In this document: positions 7,080-13,896 of the stretch, piece by piece
Position numbering within the stretch: position 1 is the stretch's first letter
Layout of the letters: every line of letters starts with the position of its first letter
Source: CAZSGN01 sp964606415
GTDB lineage: Bacteria; Bacteroidota; Bacteroidia; Bacteroidales; JBBRXJ01
DNA length: 14,903 bases
Direction of reading: 5' to 3'
NCBI GenBank assembly: GCA_964606415.1
Contig: CAZSGN010000041.1
Span: forward strand, 1-14,903
Made by a program: the position numbers and the translations under genes
The notes under the pieces: model-generated
Databases searched by the model: none
What the model was told of the DNA's origin: nothing
Seen by the model: only the letters and a program-made list of their open reading frames with translations

Positions 7080-7646
7080 ATGTTTAATAGTGATTATATA
7101 TTTAAGAAGCATTTGTATATGCTCGTGATGGTGGGTGTTTGCTTGCTAATGGCATCTTTTAAATTTGAGGGGCGGGGAGATCAATTATCACAAGAGGACG
7201 TGAAAATTGCTTATTTATTTAAGTTTACCAATTATTTCGGATGGCCTGATTACTCATTAGAAGATTCTTCATTTAAAATAGCGGTTTTTGGTGAGAGCTC
7301 GTTAACATCAAAAATGCGTTCTTATTTTTCAGGACGTACTGTCCACAACATTCCTGTTAAAATCATTGAAATAGATTCTGCAGAGCTGACCAAAGCTAAT
7401 ATGAAAATGCTTATTGTTCCTGAGGAGGAGCGTGGGAAACTTGATAAATTGAGGGATGCTTTATCTGGTCAGCCGGTGCTCCTGGTTGGAGAGTCTGAAG
7501 GAATGGCGCGCTCAGGGGCTCATGTAAATTTTTATCTCACGGATAAAGGCACACTGCATTTTGCGGTAAACCCCGGAGAAATTGTTAATTCAGGGCTTGA
7601 GGTTGATATGCGGTTTCTTGAATATGCAAAAATAATCGAAAAGTAA
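7080..7646 (+). CDS. YfiR-like periplasmic protein (DUF4154 family)
   Basis: Periplasmic partner protein of the YfiR/HmsC type. In Pseudomonas YfiR binds the periplasmic sensor domain of the diguanylate cyclase YfiN and holds it inactive. From the ATG at 7080 the protein has 188 residues: a signal peptide to about residue 25 (KKHLYMLVMVGVCLLMASF) and then the family pattern. That pattern includes KIAYLFKFTNYFGWPD at the start of the domain, FKIAVFGES, SGRTVHNIPVKI, KMLIVPEEE, PVLLVGESEGMARSGAHVNFYL and a C-terminal NSGLEVDMRFLEYAKII. The frame is open to TTG and GTG codons at 7059-7064, but these lack a better ribosome site. The only Cys lies in the signal peptide, so the mature protein has none. 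The stop is 9 bases before the kinase start, which strongly implies a functional pair. Confidence 0.85.
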   Translation: MFNSDYIFKKHLYMLVMVGVCLLMASFKFEGRGDQLSQEDVKIAYLFKFTNYFGWPDYSLEDSSFKIAVFGESSLTSKMRSYFSGRTVHNIPVKIIEIDSAELTKANMKMLIVPEEERGKLDKLRDALSGQPVLLVGESEGMARSGAHVNFYLTDKGTLHFAVNPGEIVNSGLEVDMRFLEYAKIIEK

Positions 7647-7655
7647 AAGCAAACT

Positions 7656-9914
7656 ATGCGGTCAATTAACTTTAAAATTACAGGTATTATTATTGTTGTG
7701 ACATTATCTGGCGTCCTGACAGCCGTGGGTAGTTTGTTTTTCTTTGATATTCAAAAAGCAAAAAATGATCAGGTTGAACAGGTACGTACGCAGGCCCGGC
7801 TTTTATCCGATTTTTGTGTTGTGCCCCTTGATTTTGGAAGTCCTCATCGTGCCAGGGAAATTTTATCGAACCTGGAGTCCATGCCACATATTTTGACGGC
7901 GATCCTTTATGATGAGCAGGGAGCCGTTTTCGCTTCTTACAATAAGGAAAGTAGTGAGGATACAAAAGTTGCTCATCATAATGTTCCTTTTAAAACAGGC
8001 TATCGTTTCGAGGATGATTTGTTACATCTTGTTGAGCCTGTTAATCTGGATGATCAGCTATATGGCACTTTGTACGTTATTGCTGATACTAATTTTTCCG
8101 GTCTTGTTGAGAACTATCTTTTGATCCTTTCAGTTATTATTTCAGTTATTACTTTGTTATCAATTATGTTTGCCTGGTTTCTACAGCGTATTATTAGCCG
8201 GCCGATTATTAATCTGACTAATATTATTAAAAAGGTTTCGGATAATGAAGATTATACCTTGCAGAGTAAAATTAAATCTCACGATGAGATAGGGATGTTG
8301 AATGAGGAATTCAATAAGTTGTTGGAAACCATACGGCTCAGGCAGGAACAGCGCGAGCACGCAGAGATGATGCTCGCGGATAGGGAAAGCCGTTACCGGT
8401 CTCTTACTCAGAATTCTGAAGACCTCATTTTCAGGCTTGACCGGGAGGGGCATATTCTTTTTATTAATCAATCTGCTGTTGATTTTTTTCAAACCGACCC
8501 GAAAGCGATGAAGGGTTTGAAACTATCAGATAACCCGGCCTTGCCGGAAAAAGTTCGTGAGGATATTGATCGCTCTTGTTGGCAGGCGATTATTCAACAA
8601 AGAAATTTATCCAGGGAAGCTGTTACTTTCCGTAATGACAAGGAGGTTCACCTTGACCTGCGCTATACGCCTGAATATAATGATGAAGGTGTGATAACTT
8701 CAATTTTGTTGATTGCCAGGGATATTACTCATCTTAAAAATACCGAAAAGAAATTAAGGGAAGCTATTAAAAAAGCAAAAGAGTCGGATCAGTTGAAATC
8801 TGCTTTTCTTGCTAATATGTCCCATGAGATAAGAACGCCGATTAATGCTATTGTTGGTTTTTCTAACTTATTAAATGAGCCGGGTATTGAAGACAATGAG
8901 CGGGTTCAGTATCTGGATATTATCCGGAAAAGGAGTAATGATTTGTTGCAAATTATATCTGACATTATAGATATATCGAAGATAGAAGCTGGTCAATTTC
9001 ATTTGAGTATGGAAACGTTCTCCGTGAAGAACATGATTTATGATATTTATGAGGCTCAAAAGCAAAAGCTATTACTGGATAAAGATAAAGAGCACAATGT
9101 TCAACTTAAGGTTTTTGTTGATGATACCGCTGATGATGTGGTGATTCGTTCTTCGTCAACGGGATTAATGCAGGTCTTTAATAATCTTATTAATAATGCT
9201 CTTAAGTTTACGGAAAAAGGGTTTGTTGAATGGGGCTTTTCTTTAGATGAACATGAGCGGATATTGTTTTATGTCAGGGATACCGGTATTGGTATTCCTG
9301 AAGATCAGCGTGAACGTGTCTTTAGTCGTTTTATTCAGATAGAAGATTACAATACAAGGAGCTATGGTGGTACTGGCTTAGGGTTGTCTATTTGTAAAGG
9401 TATTGTCGAACATCTTGGAGGGGAAATATGGATTGAAGAACCTGGTGATAAGCAGGGGGGGTCTATGTTTAAATTTATGATTCCTGCCCGCAGGACTAAG
9501 ATGTATGCGAAGAATGATTTTCATGAAAAAGAGAGCCCTAAATTATCGGGGGCGACTATTCTTGTCGTAGAAGATGATCCTTCTACTGGCCAACTTATTC
9601 ATGCTTACCTGGAGGATCATTACCCTATTATTAAAGTTGTCCAGGATGCCAGTGAAGCGCTTGCTTATTTAGATGCTCACCATGTTGATATTGCGCTGGT
9701 TGATATTCAGTTACCAGGAATGAATGGTATTGATTTGGCTAAAATTATTAAGGAGAAATATCCTTTTGTAAGTCTGATCGCGCAGACTGCTCATGCTATG
9801 GAAACAGATCGTGAGGCTTGTCTTAATGCGGGCTTCGGAGAATATATTTCTAAACCTTTTAACAGGAAAGAGTTACTTGACTTGTTATCTGGTTTTAGTC
9901 ATATTAGCATATAA
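7656..9914 (+). CDS. Hybrid histidine kinase with CHASE8 sensor (CHASE8-HAMP-PAS-HisKA-HATPase-REC)
   Basis: A 752-residue inner-membrane hybrid sensor kinase. Domains: TM1 at about 8-30; a periplasmic CHASE8-type domain about 38-150 with the signature LDFGSPHRAREILSNL and AILYDEQGAVFASY; TM2 at 152-177; HAMP (178-230) starting RIISRPIINLTNI; PAS (245-360) with SEDLIFRLDREGHILFIN; HisKA with SHEIRTPINAIVGFSNLL, phospho-acceptor His390; an ATPase domain with NNLINNALKFT (N box), DTGIGIP (542-548) and GGTGLGLS (571-578); and a receiver with acidic pair Asp640-641, phospho-acceptor Asp683, Thr711 and Lys733. All catalytic residues are present, so it should be active. CHASE8 is the sensor domain of YfiN, the known YfiR target, and the yfiR-like gene lies just upstream. 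Inference: YfiR controls this kinase through CHASE8. Confidence 0.93.
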   Translation: MRSINFKITGIIIVVTLSGVLTAVGSLFFFDIQKAKNDQVEQVRTQARLLSDFCVVPLDFGSPHRAREILSNLESMPHILTAILYDEQGAVFASYNKESSEDTKVAHHNVPFKTGYRFEDDLLHLVEPVNLDDQLYGTLYVIADTNFSGLVENYLLILSVIISVITLLSIMFAWFLQRIISRPIINLTNIIKKVSDNEDYTLQSKIKSHDEIGMLNEEFNKLLETIRLRQEQREHAEMMLADRESRYRSLTQNSEDLIFRLDREGHILFINQSAVDFFQTDPKAMKGLKLSDNPALPEKVREDIDRSCWQAIIQQRNLSREAVTFRNDKEVHLDLRYTPEYNDEGVITSILLIARDITHLKNTEKKLREAIKKAKESDQLKSAFLANMSHEIRTPINAIVGFSNLLNEPGIEDNERVQYLDIIRKRSNDLLQIISDIIDISKIEAGQFHLSMETFSVKNMIYDIYEAQKQKLLLDKDKEHNVQLKVFVDDTADDVVIRSSSTGLMQVFNNLINNALKFTEKGFVEWGFSLDEHERILFYVRDTGIGIPEDQRERVFSRFIQIEDYNTRSYGGTGLGLSICKGIVEHLGGEIWIEEPGDKQGGSMFKFMIPARRTKMYAKNDFHEKESPKLSGATILVVEDDPSTGQLIHAYLEDHYPIIKVVQDASEALAYLDAHHVDIALVDIQLPGMNGIDLAKIIKEKYPFVSLIAQTAHAMETDREACLNAGFGEYISKPFNRKELLDLLSGFSHISI

Positions 9915-10001
9915 ATTTAAATGGGGATTTGGTGATTGTTTTTTGTAATGAGATTGTTGTATGAATAGGTATTTATTATTTTTCACGGTTAACTAAGAGC
10001 A

Positions 10002-10379
10002 ATGGAAAAAAAGACTGTATTAATTGTTGACGATCATGAGGATTTGCGTCTTTATTTGAGGCAAGAGCTTAAAAAAAAGTATGATATTATTGAAGCTGCT
10101 GATGGTTTGCAGGCATTGGATTTGGTCTCGGCATCCAGACCCGATATTATTATTTGTGATATCATGATGCCTGGAATGGACGGCATTGAAGTGGTTAAAA
10201 CACTGAAGGAAGATCCTGAAAATGCCCGTATACCTGTTATTTTGCTTACGGCTAAGCAGTCAGATGAAGATATGATGCAGGGTTTGGTTTCGGGTGCTGA
10301 CGATTATATACGGAAACCATTTAGTATTAATATATTGAAAATTCGTCTTGAACATTTGTTAGAAGAGGGGAAGGAATAA
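10002..10379 (+). CDS. Stand-alone receiver-domain response regulator
   Basis: A 125-residue CheY-like receiver with no output domain. It shows the acidic pocket Asp10/Asp11 (VDDHEDLR), phospho-acceptor Asp53 in IICDIMMPGMDG, Thr83 in ILLTAK and Lys105 in DDYIRKPF. It ends soon after the last helix, so it is not a truncated AraC- or LuxR-type regulator by its own residues. It lies 87 bases downstream of the hybrid kinase on the same strand without a -7 box in the gap, so co-transcription is likely. It may accept phosphate in a relay after the kinase's own receiver, directly from His390, or act through protein contacts. No Hpt protein is visible in the window to bridge the two receivers. Confidence 0.92.
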   Translation: MEKKTVLIVDDHEDLRLYLRQELKKKYDIIEAADGLQALDLVSASRPDIIICDIMMPGMDGIEVVKTLKEDPENARIPVILLTAKQSDEDMMQGLVSGADDYIRKPFSINILKIRLEHLLEEGKE

Positions 10380-10391
10380 GCTTATTATTCC
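10373..10391 (+). terminator. Imperfect inverted repeat over the receiver stop codon
   Basis: GGAATAA and TTATTATTCC face each other across GC, containing the perfect 12-bp palindrome AATAAGCTTATT. The stem is AT-rich with a bulge and no clean T run follows. It could help end the operon, but support is weak. Confidence 0.2.
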
Positions 10392-10461
10392 CGGATTTTC
10401 TTTCCTGAATGATATATTTCACCTAAATCTGGGTTTGTGATTGGGTATAGCCACTTTAATT

Positions 10462-10605
10462 AGAATTCGTCCATAATGTCCACTAACTTCGTTATGCTTG
10501 TCCCAAAAAATGCTCATTTACACCAGTAAACGCTGCATTTTGAGACTTCGCAAGCCTCGTCATCGAACATTATGATCCAAGCACTTGAGTTTATAGACAG
10601 GCTCT
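10462..10605 (+). repeat. Fold-back intergenic repeat, copy C
   Basis: A 144-base element strongly similar to copy A in its left half (CGTCCATAATGTCC at both left ends, then CTAACTT and GCTTGTCCC) and to copy B in its right end. Terminal repeats AGAATTCGTC (10462-10471) and GACAGGCTCT (10596-10605) pair imperfectly; inside them CATAA opposes TTATA. Other parts: left hairpin TAAC-TTC-GTTA (10484-10494), an inner stem GTCCCAAAA with TTTTGAGAC (10500-10508 and 10538-10546, one mismatch), and a central hairpin TTTAC-ACCA-GTAAA (10517-10530). No protein is encoded. It lies between the receiver gene and the next operon. Confidence 0.75.
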
Positions 10606-10778
10606 AAATTATTTTATATGTTGCCATGTGTAATAATATAGTGTTTTTTGTCCTGGCTTTTACTTTTTTTTGTGGATTTCTTTTTTTTTCTTAATTGTCG
10701 GGCGAAACTTTTAGTTCATGACCGAAGGGAATAATCGTTTAATTCGGGTTAAATTTAGTTGCCAGCAAAAATTTTCCA
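10606..10778. other. T-rich intergenic stretch
   Basis: No supported gene. Bases 10660-10692 contain several long T runs on the plus strand; these could end transcripts arriving from the left after the structured repeat. Nothing else recognisable was found. Confidence 0.4.
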
Positions 10779-10957
10779 TCACCATTTTTCAATATTGGGA
10801 TTGAGCATATTATTTCTGATCGTTGCCTCAAAGGGAGGAAGATTAAACCGTGCTTCATGTTGCCTTACGAAAAAATCATGAGCATTAAAAAATACATATA
10901 TGCACCGGTCTCATGAGCTTCTTCGAGATTATTATAATACCATCTCATAGTGCAAAC
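10779..10957 (-). pseudogene. Possible frameshifted gene remnant, family unknown
   Basis: On the minus strand, one frame reads WYYNNLEEAHETGAYMYF from about 10942 downward. A second frame then reads NAHDFFVRQHEARFNLPPF and continues to a tryptophan and a TGA at 10779-10781. One extra T in the T6 run where the two meet (about 10887-10892) would join them into a single segment of some 54 residues of ordinary protein-like composition. No start codon with ribosome site and no longer continuation upstream are evident. I do not recognise the family. It may be a decayed 3' end of a lost gene, a base-call slip, or chance. Confidence 0.3.
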
Positions 10958-11002
10958 ATATGAAACATTTTATGCTCACCCAAATCTGCATGTGATTCTT
11001 TT

Positions 11003-11010
11003 TATATTTG
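11003..11010 (+). promoter_or_regulatory. Candidate -7 box (TATATTTG) of the membrane-regulator operon
   Basis: TATATTTG fits TAnnTTTG exactly. The predicted start of transcription, near 11017, falls at the left edge of the 38-bp palindrome. No TTTG is seen at the -33 spacing, so the call rests on one box plus position. Confidence 0.45.
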
Positions 11011-11018
11011 GTTTTGCT

Positions 11019-11056
11019 GATTAATAAATTCGTAATTAATTACGAATTTATTAATC
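11019..11056. promoter_or_regulatory. Perfect 38-bp palindrome, candidate operator or leader hairpin
   Basis: The half-site GATTAATAAATTCGTAATT is followed immediately by its exact reverse complement, with no spacer and no mismatch over 38 bases. It lies just after a -7 box and ends 70 bases before the preferred start of the membrane regulator. Perfect dyads at this position are typical of dimeric repressor operators; as RNA it would form a long but AT-rich hairpin. It is not followed by a T run, so a terminator is less likely. Confidence 0.7.
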
Positions 11057-11126
11057 GGTATGATACAGGAGATCTTTGGTATTTGTTTTTATTATTATTA
11101 TCTTAGAAAATTACTTGTCAGGAATT

Positions 11127-12416
11127 ATGAGAAATGTATCTCAACGAGAAATAGTATTAATCCAGAAATGCATAAAAGAAATTGAGCATAAGATAGGATG
11201 CGGGCGCTCAGCCGACTGGTCTCATCATTACTTTGTCAGTCTTAGTGATGATATTCATAAAAAGACAGGAGTTGGTTTAAGTGTGTCAACGCTCAAACGT
11301 TTTTTTGGGAAAGATAAAGATAAGCTTTTTAAGCGAGCGTTTAATTTTCAAAAGGAAACGAAAAATACGCTTGTAAGGTACCTGGGTTATGCCAATTGGC
11401 ATGAATACGGTCAAAAAAATAAGTCATCTCATTTTTTGGGGCAAATCAAACAGTTTATTAATGAAAAGGAAAAATCTGTCAAATGGATATTGGTTCCTTC
11501 ATTGATTGTTTTTTGTATTCTTTATTTAATCAACTTATTCTTGTTAAATGGTTTTTCTTTATCTGGAGATAATATTCCTTCTTTTTATTTTAGCGGGAGA
11601 AATTTAAAAGGTAGCGTACCCCATACTGTTGCTGTAAATTATGATATTTCAAATTTTGATGAGGACGTTATACTTGATTTTGGAGAGTATTATTCGAAAA
11701 GGGAAATGGTGCTTCCCCAAAAGAATCATATTGTTACACATACTTATTATGCTCCTTATTATTACAGAATGAAGATGAAATACAATAATAAAATTTTGGC
11801 GCAACATAATGTGATGGTTAAATCGAAAGGATGGTGGCCTGCAATTATTTCAGATTCTGATTATTTTCATGTGGATCCCGATCAAATAAAAGATGGGCGA
11901 AAGTTCATATTTACGCCTGGGTTGGTAAATGATTTTGATATTGATACGAATAAGGCTTTTCAAACGGAATTTAAATTTATCAGACCATTTGACCTTTCTT
12001 TAGATGAGGTTTTTTTTGAGGCTGATATTAAAGCCGAGCCAATAAATACCTGGGCTGGTTGTTATACTGTTGCCATTTGTTTATTAGGAACCAAAGAGGA
12101 TTTGAATATTTTATTTACCAATAAGGGATGCAGCAGCATGAGTAATATTAAAGCCGGAGGATTAGAGATAGAAGGGAAAAATGCAGATCTTAGTTCGCTT
12201 GGAATACAATTCTTTGATTGGATCAGGGTAGGGATCAAAACTTCTAATCAGGAGCTTTGTCTTTTTATAAATAAAAAGGAAATTTTTTCATGCAATTATC
12301 CTGAACAAATGGGAAAATTTGCAGGAATCCATTTTTTGTTCTCCGGTTGCGGAGCAGTTGATGATATTTTACTTAAAAACGTGAATGAGGATACACTTAT
12401 TTATGAGTCTTTTTGA
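11127..12416 (+). CDS. Membrane-spanning one-component regulator (N-terminal DNA-binding-like, PKD-like and LamG-like outer part)
   Basis: A 429-residue protein with one membrane helix. Residues 1-100 are cytoplasmic and contain a pattern I associate with Bacteroidota regulators: DWSHHYFVSLSDDIHKKTG, then VGLSVSTLKRFFGK (helix-turn-helix-like), then NTLVRYLGYANWHEYG. Residues 119-141 are the membrane helix (WILVPSLIVFCILYLINLFLL). Outside it, about 165-235 resembles a PKD-type beta-sandwich (VPHTVAVNYDIS, DFGEYY, THTYYAPYYYRMKM), and about 255-425 resembles a LamG/concanavalin-like sandwich ending in AVDDILLKNV. The topology matches ToxR/CadC-type regulators that sense outside and bind DNA inside. 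The frame is open upstream to a TTG at 11076; the ATG at 11127 with AGGA at 11120 is preferred because it gives the conserved N-terminus without an extra hydrophobic leader. Domain names are from pattern recognition; ligand unknown. Confidence 0.65.
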   Translation: MRNVSQREIVLIQKCIKEIEHKIGCGRSADWSHHYFVSLSDDIHKKTGVGLSVSTLKRFFGKDKDKLFKRAFNFQKETKNTLVRYLGYANWHEYGQKNKSSHFLGQIKQFINEKEKSVKWILVPSLIVFCILYLINLFLLNGFSLSGDNIPSFYFSGRNLKGSVPHTVAVNYDISNFDEDVILDFGEYYSKREMVLPQKNHIVTHTYYAPYYYRMKMKYNNKILAQHNVMVKSKGWWPAIISDSDYFHVDPDQIKDGRKFIFTPGLVNDFDIDTNKAFQTEFKFIRPFDLSLDEVFFEADIKAEPINTWAGCYTVAICLLGTKEDLNILFTNKGCSSMSNIKAGGLEIEGKNADLSSLGIQFFDWIRVGIKTSNQELCLFINKKEIFSCNYPEQMGKFAGIHFLFSGCGAVDDILLKNVNEDTLIYESF

Positions 12417-12480
12417 TGATATACGTTTGTCCGTCATTATAACCATTGAAATGCAGATGTTTAACCAAACATATATTCTA

Positions 12481-13005
12481 ATGAACCATTATCTCTCTTT
12501 TTTGCTTTTGCTCTATTTTATTGTATCTGGGTGCACGAATAAATCGGAATCTGTTGGATTTAGAAAAGCTTATCATGATACTTTGATGTTGATATTGGAT
12601 TCAAATCAACAATTTGCTTTGTTAAATAGCTCGGTGGATAATAATTTGGAACGGGCGTTTCAAATGGCTAATACAGAACCCGAACTTCTTACTAAAGCTT
12701 TATTGGATGCATGTACGATTTCAACTGATTCGGCTCATCATTTATCTTTTATTTCTAAAGTTGATATTTATTCTAATGTTTCAAGTTCGAATGAAGCGCC
12801 TATTGCATCGCTTGATTCTGTTCCTTCTGATTCTGTGAATAAAATTGTTCTCAGGCCTACAACTGAAAATGTTCTGGATCATTTACAGGGCGATGATATG
12901 GAAGTTTCGTTATACCTGTATTTTGATGATATGTCCCAAGATACAGTCCCTCTTTATCTTTATATGCTTTATTCGTTATATGGTCAAACAAAAGAAAATA
13001 ATTGA
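12481..13005 (+). CDS. Small lipoprotein, family not recognised
   Basis: A 174-residue exported lipoprotein. From the ATG at 12481 the N-terminus is a short hydrophobic signal ending in the lipobox VSGC, with the lipidated Cys at residue 18 and TNKSES after it. The mature part is acidic and Ser/Asp-rich, with a helical stretch (NNLERAFQMANTEPELLTKALLDA), a low-complexity segment rich in Ser, Asp, Pro and Val, and a final beta-like segment (EVSLYLYFDDMSQDTVPLYL). I do not recognise a family. The frame is open further up to 12385, but that would overlap the regulator gene and bury the signal peptide, so it is rejected. It lies 64 bases after the regulator and 3 bases before the SDR gene, which suggests one operon. 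Surface or periplasmic location follows from lipidation. Confidence 0.65.
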   Translation: MNHYLSFLLLLYFIVSGCTNKSESVGFRKAYHDTLMLILDSNQQFALLNSSVDNNLERAFQMANTEPELLTKALLDACTISTDSAHHLSFISKVDIYSNVSSSNEAPIASLDSVPSDSVNKIVLRPTTENVLDHLQGDDMEVSLYLYFDDMSQDTVPLYLYMLYSLYGQTKENN

Positions 13006-13008
13006 AAT

Positions 13009-13800
13009 ATGGATTTAAATTTAAAAGACCGGGTTTTGATGGTTTCAGCGGCAAGCCGGGGCTTAGGATATGAAATTGCACGGCAGGCTTCAATCGAAGG
13101 TGCAAAAGTGAGTATTGGCAGCAGTAATCAAGAAAGGATCAGACAGGCTGCTGAATTGATCCAGGGTGAAACTGGCAATGATGTTTTGGCGATACCAATG
13201 GATGTGACTGATTATGATTCGATTAATAACTGGTATAAAAAAACCGTTAATCATTTTGGCCCGGTTAATAAGTTGGTTGTTAATACGGGAGGCCCTAAGC
13301 CGGGAAAATTTGATGATTTTTCGGATGAGGATTGGCATGATGCCTATAATCTTGTTTTGTTGAGTGCAGTTCGTCTTATTCGCGAGGCTTTGCCTTTTAT
13401 GAAAGACCATCAGAATGGATCTATTTTAACAATGACCTCGCTTTCAGTTAAAGAACCAATTGAAAATCTGTTGTTTTCCAATGTTATGCGATCGGGTGTT
13501 ACCAGCCTTGTTAAAACTTTGTCTTATGAATTGGCTGATCAGGGAATTCGCATCAATAATATTGTTCCGGGTATTATTAATACTTCGCGGGTTGAAAATT
13601 TAATCGAGCATCAAGCAGCACAGGCTCAAAAAACACATGAGGATGTCCGGGAAGCGATGCTCAGCAAAATTCCTATGAAGAGGTTTGGAACAACGGAGGA
13701 ATTTGCCAAAATGGCTCTTTTCCTGCTTTCGGATGTGTCCGGTTATATCACTGGCCAAACGTTTGTTGTTGACGGCGGTAAAAGCAAGACCGTTTGGTAA
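13009..13800 (+). CDS. Atypical short-chain dehydrogenase/reductase (catalytic Tyr and Lys replaced)
   Basis: A 263-residue Rossmann-fold protein of the SDR superfamily, close to the 3-oxoacyl-ACP reductase-like group. The N-terminal nucleotide-binding loop reads SAASRGLGYEIA (13-24), lacking the classical leading T-G. PMDVTD (63-68) and NTGGPKPG (92-99) replace the usual D-V and N-N-A-G segments. The catalytic YxxxK is replaced: aligned to YSASKAGV, the protein has SNVMRSGV, so Ser157 stands for Tyr and Arg161 for Lys. PGIINTSR (187-194) and the C-terminal VSGYITGQTFVVDGGKS are regular. A recognised SDR subgroup resembling FabG but with imperfect motifs fits. Activity as an oxidoreductase is therefore uncertain. 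It starts 3 bases after the lipoprotein stop, so the two are probably translated together. Confidence 0.85.
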   Translation: MDLNLKDRVLMVSAASRGLGYEIARQASIEGAKVSIGSSNQERIRQAAELIQGETGNDVLAIPMDVTDYDSINNWYKKTVNHFGPVNKLVVNTGGPKPGKFDDFSDEDWHDAYNLVLLSAVRLIREALPFMKDHQNGSILTMTSLSVKEPIENLLFSNVMRSGVTSLVKTLSYELADQGIRINNIVPGIINTSRVENLIEHQAAQAQKTHEDVREAMLSKIPMKRFGTTEEFAKMALFLLSDVSGYITGQTFVVDGGKSKTVW

Positions 13801-13841
13801 TGTAATAAACGCCCGATCTGCATTAAAAAATACTTTTGCTG

Positions 13842-13861
13842 CCACAAGCGGACGCTTGCGG
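13842..13861. terminator. GC-rich hairpin between convergent SDR and purL genes
   Basis: CCACAAGCG and CGCTTGCGG pair around a GA loop: 6 perfect inner pairs (CAAGCG/CGCTTG), one mismatch, then two G-C pairs. It sits between the stops of two converging genes. On the minus strand, after purL, a T6 run follows about ten bases later; on the plus strand no T run follows directly. A shared terminator is the likeliest role. Confidence 0.45.
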
Positions 13862-13896
13862 GAGTGAGTTATTTATTAGTGCATGATCAAACCAAG

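Noticed and set aside
10380..10461. Possible lost DNA-binding domain after the receiver
   Set aside because: Reading all frames past the receiver stop gives no AraC- or LuxR-like helix-turn-helix residues, and the receiver ends at a natural boundary.
11076..11126. Upstream extension of the membrane regulator from a TTG start
   Set aside because: AGGAG at 11067 is near this TTG, so it cannot be excluded, but it adds an isoleucine-rich leader that would compete with the real membrane helix and place the DNA-binding-like part outside the cell.
12385..12480. Upstream extension of the lipoprotein frame
   Set aside because: It overlaps the regulator's coding end and would place more than 30 residues before an otherwise ideal signal peptide and lipobox.
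13090..13410. Open frame of 106 codons on the minus strand inside the SDR gene
   Set aside because: It is an antisense shadow of a clearly coding SDR gene.
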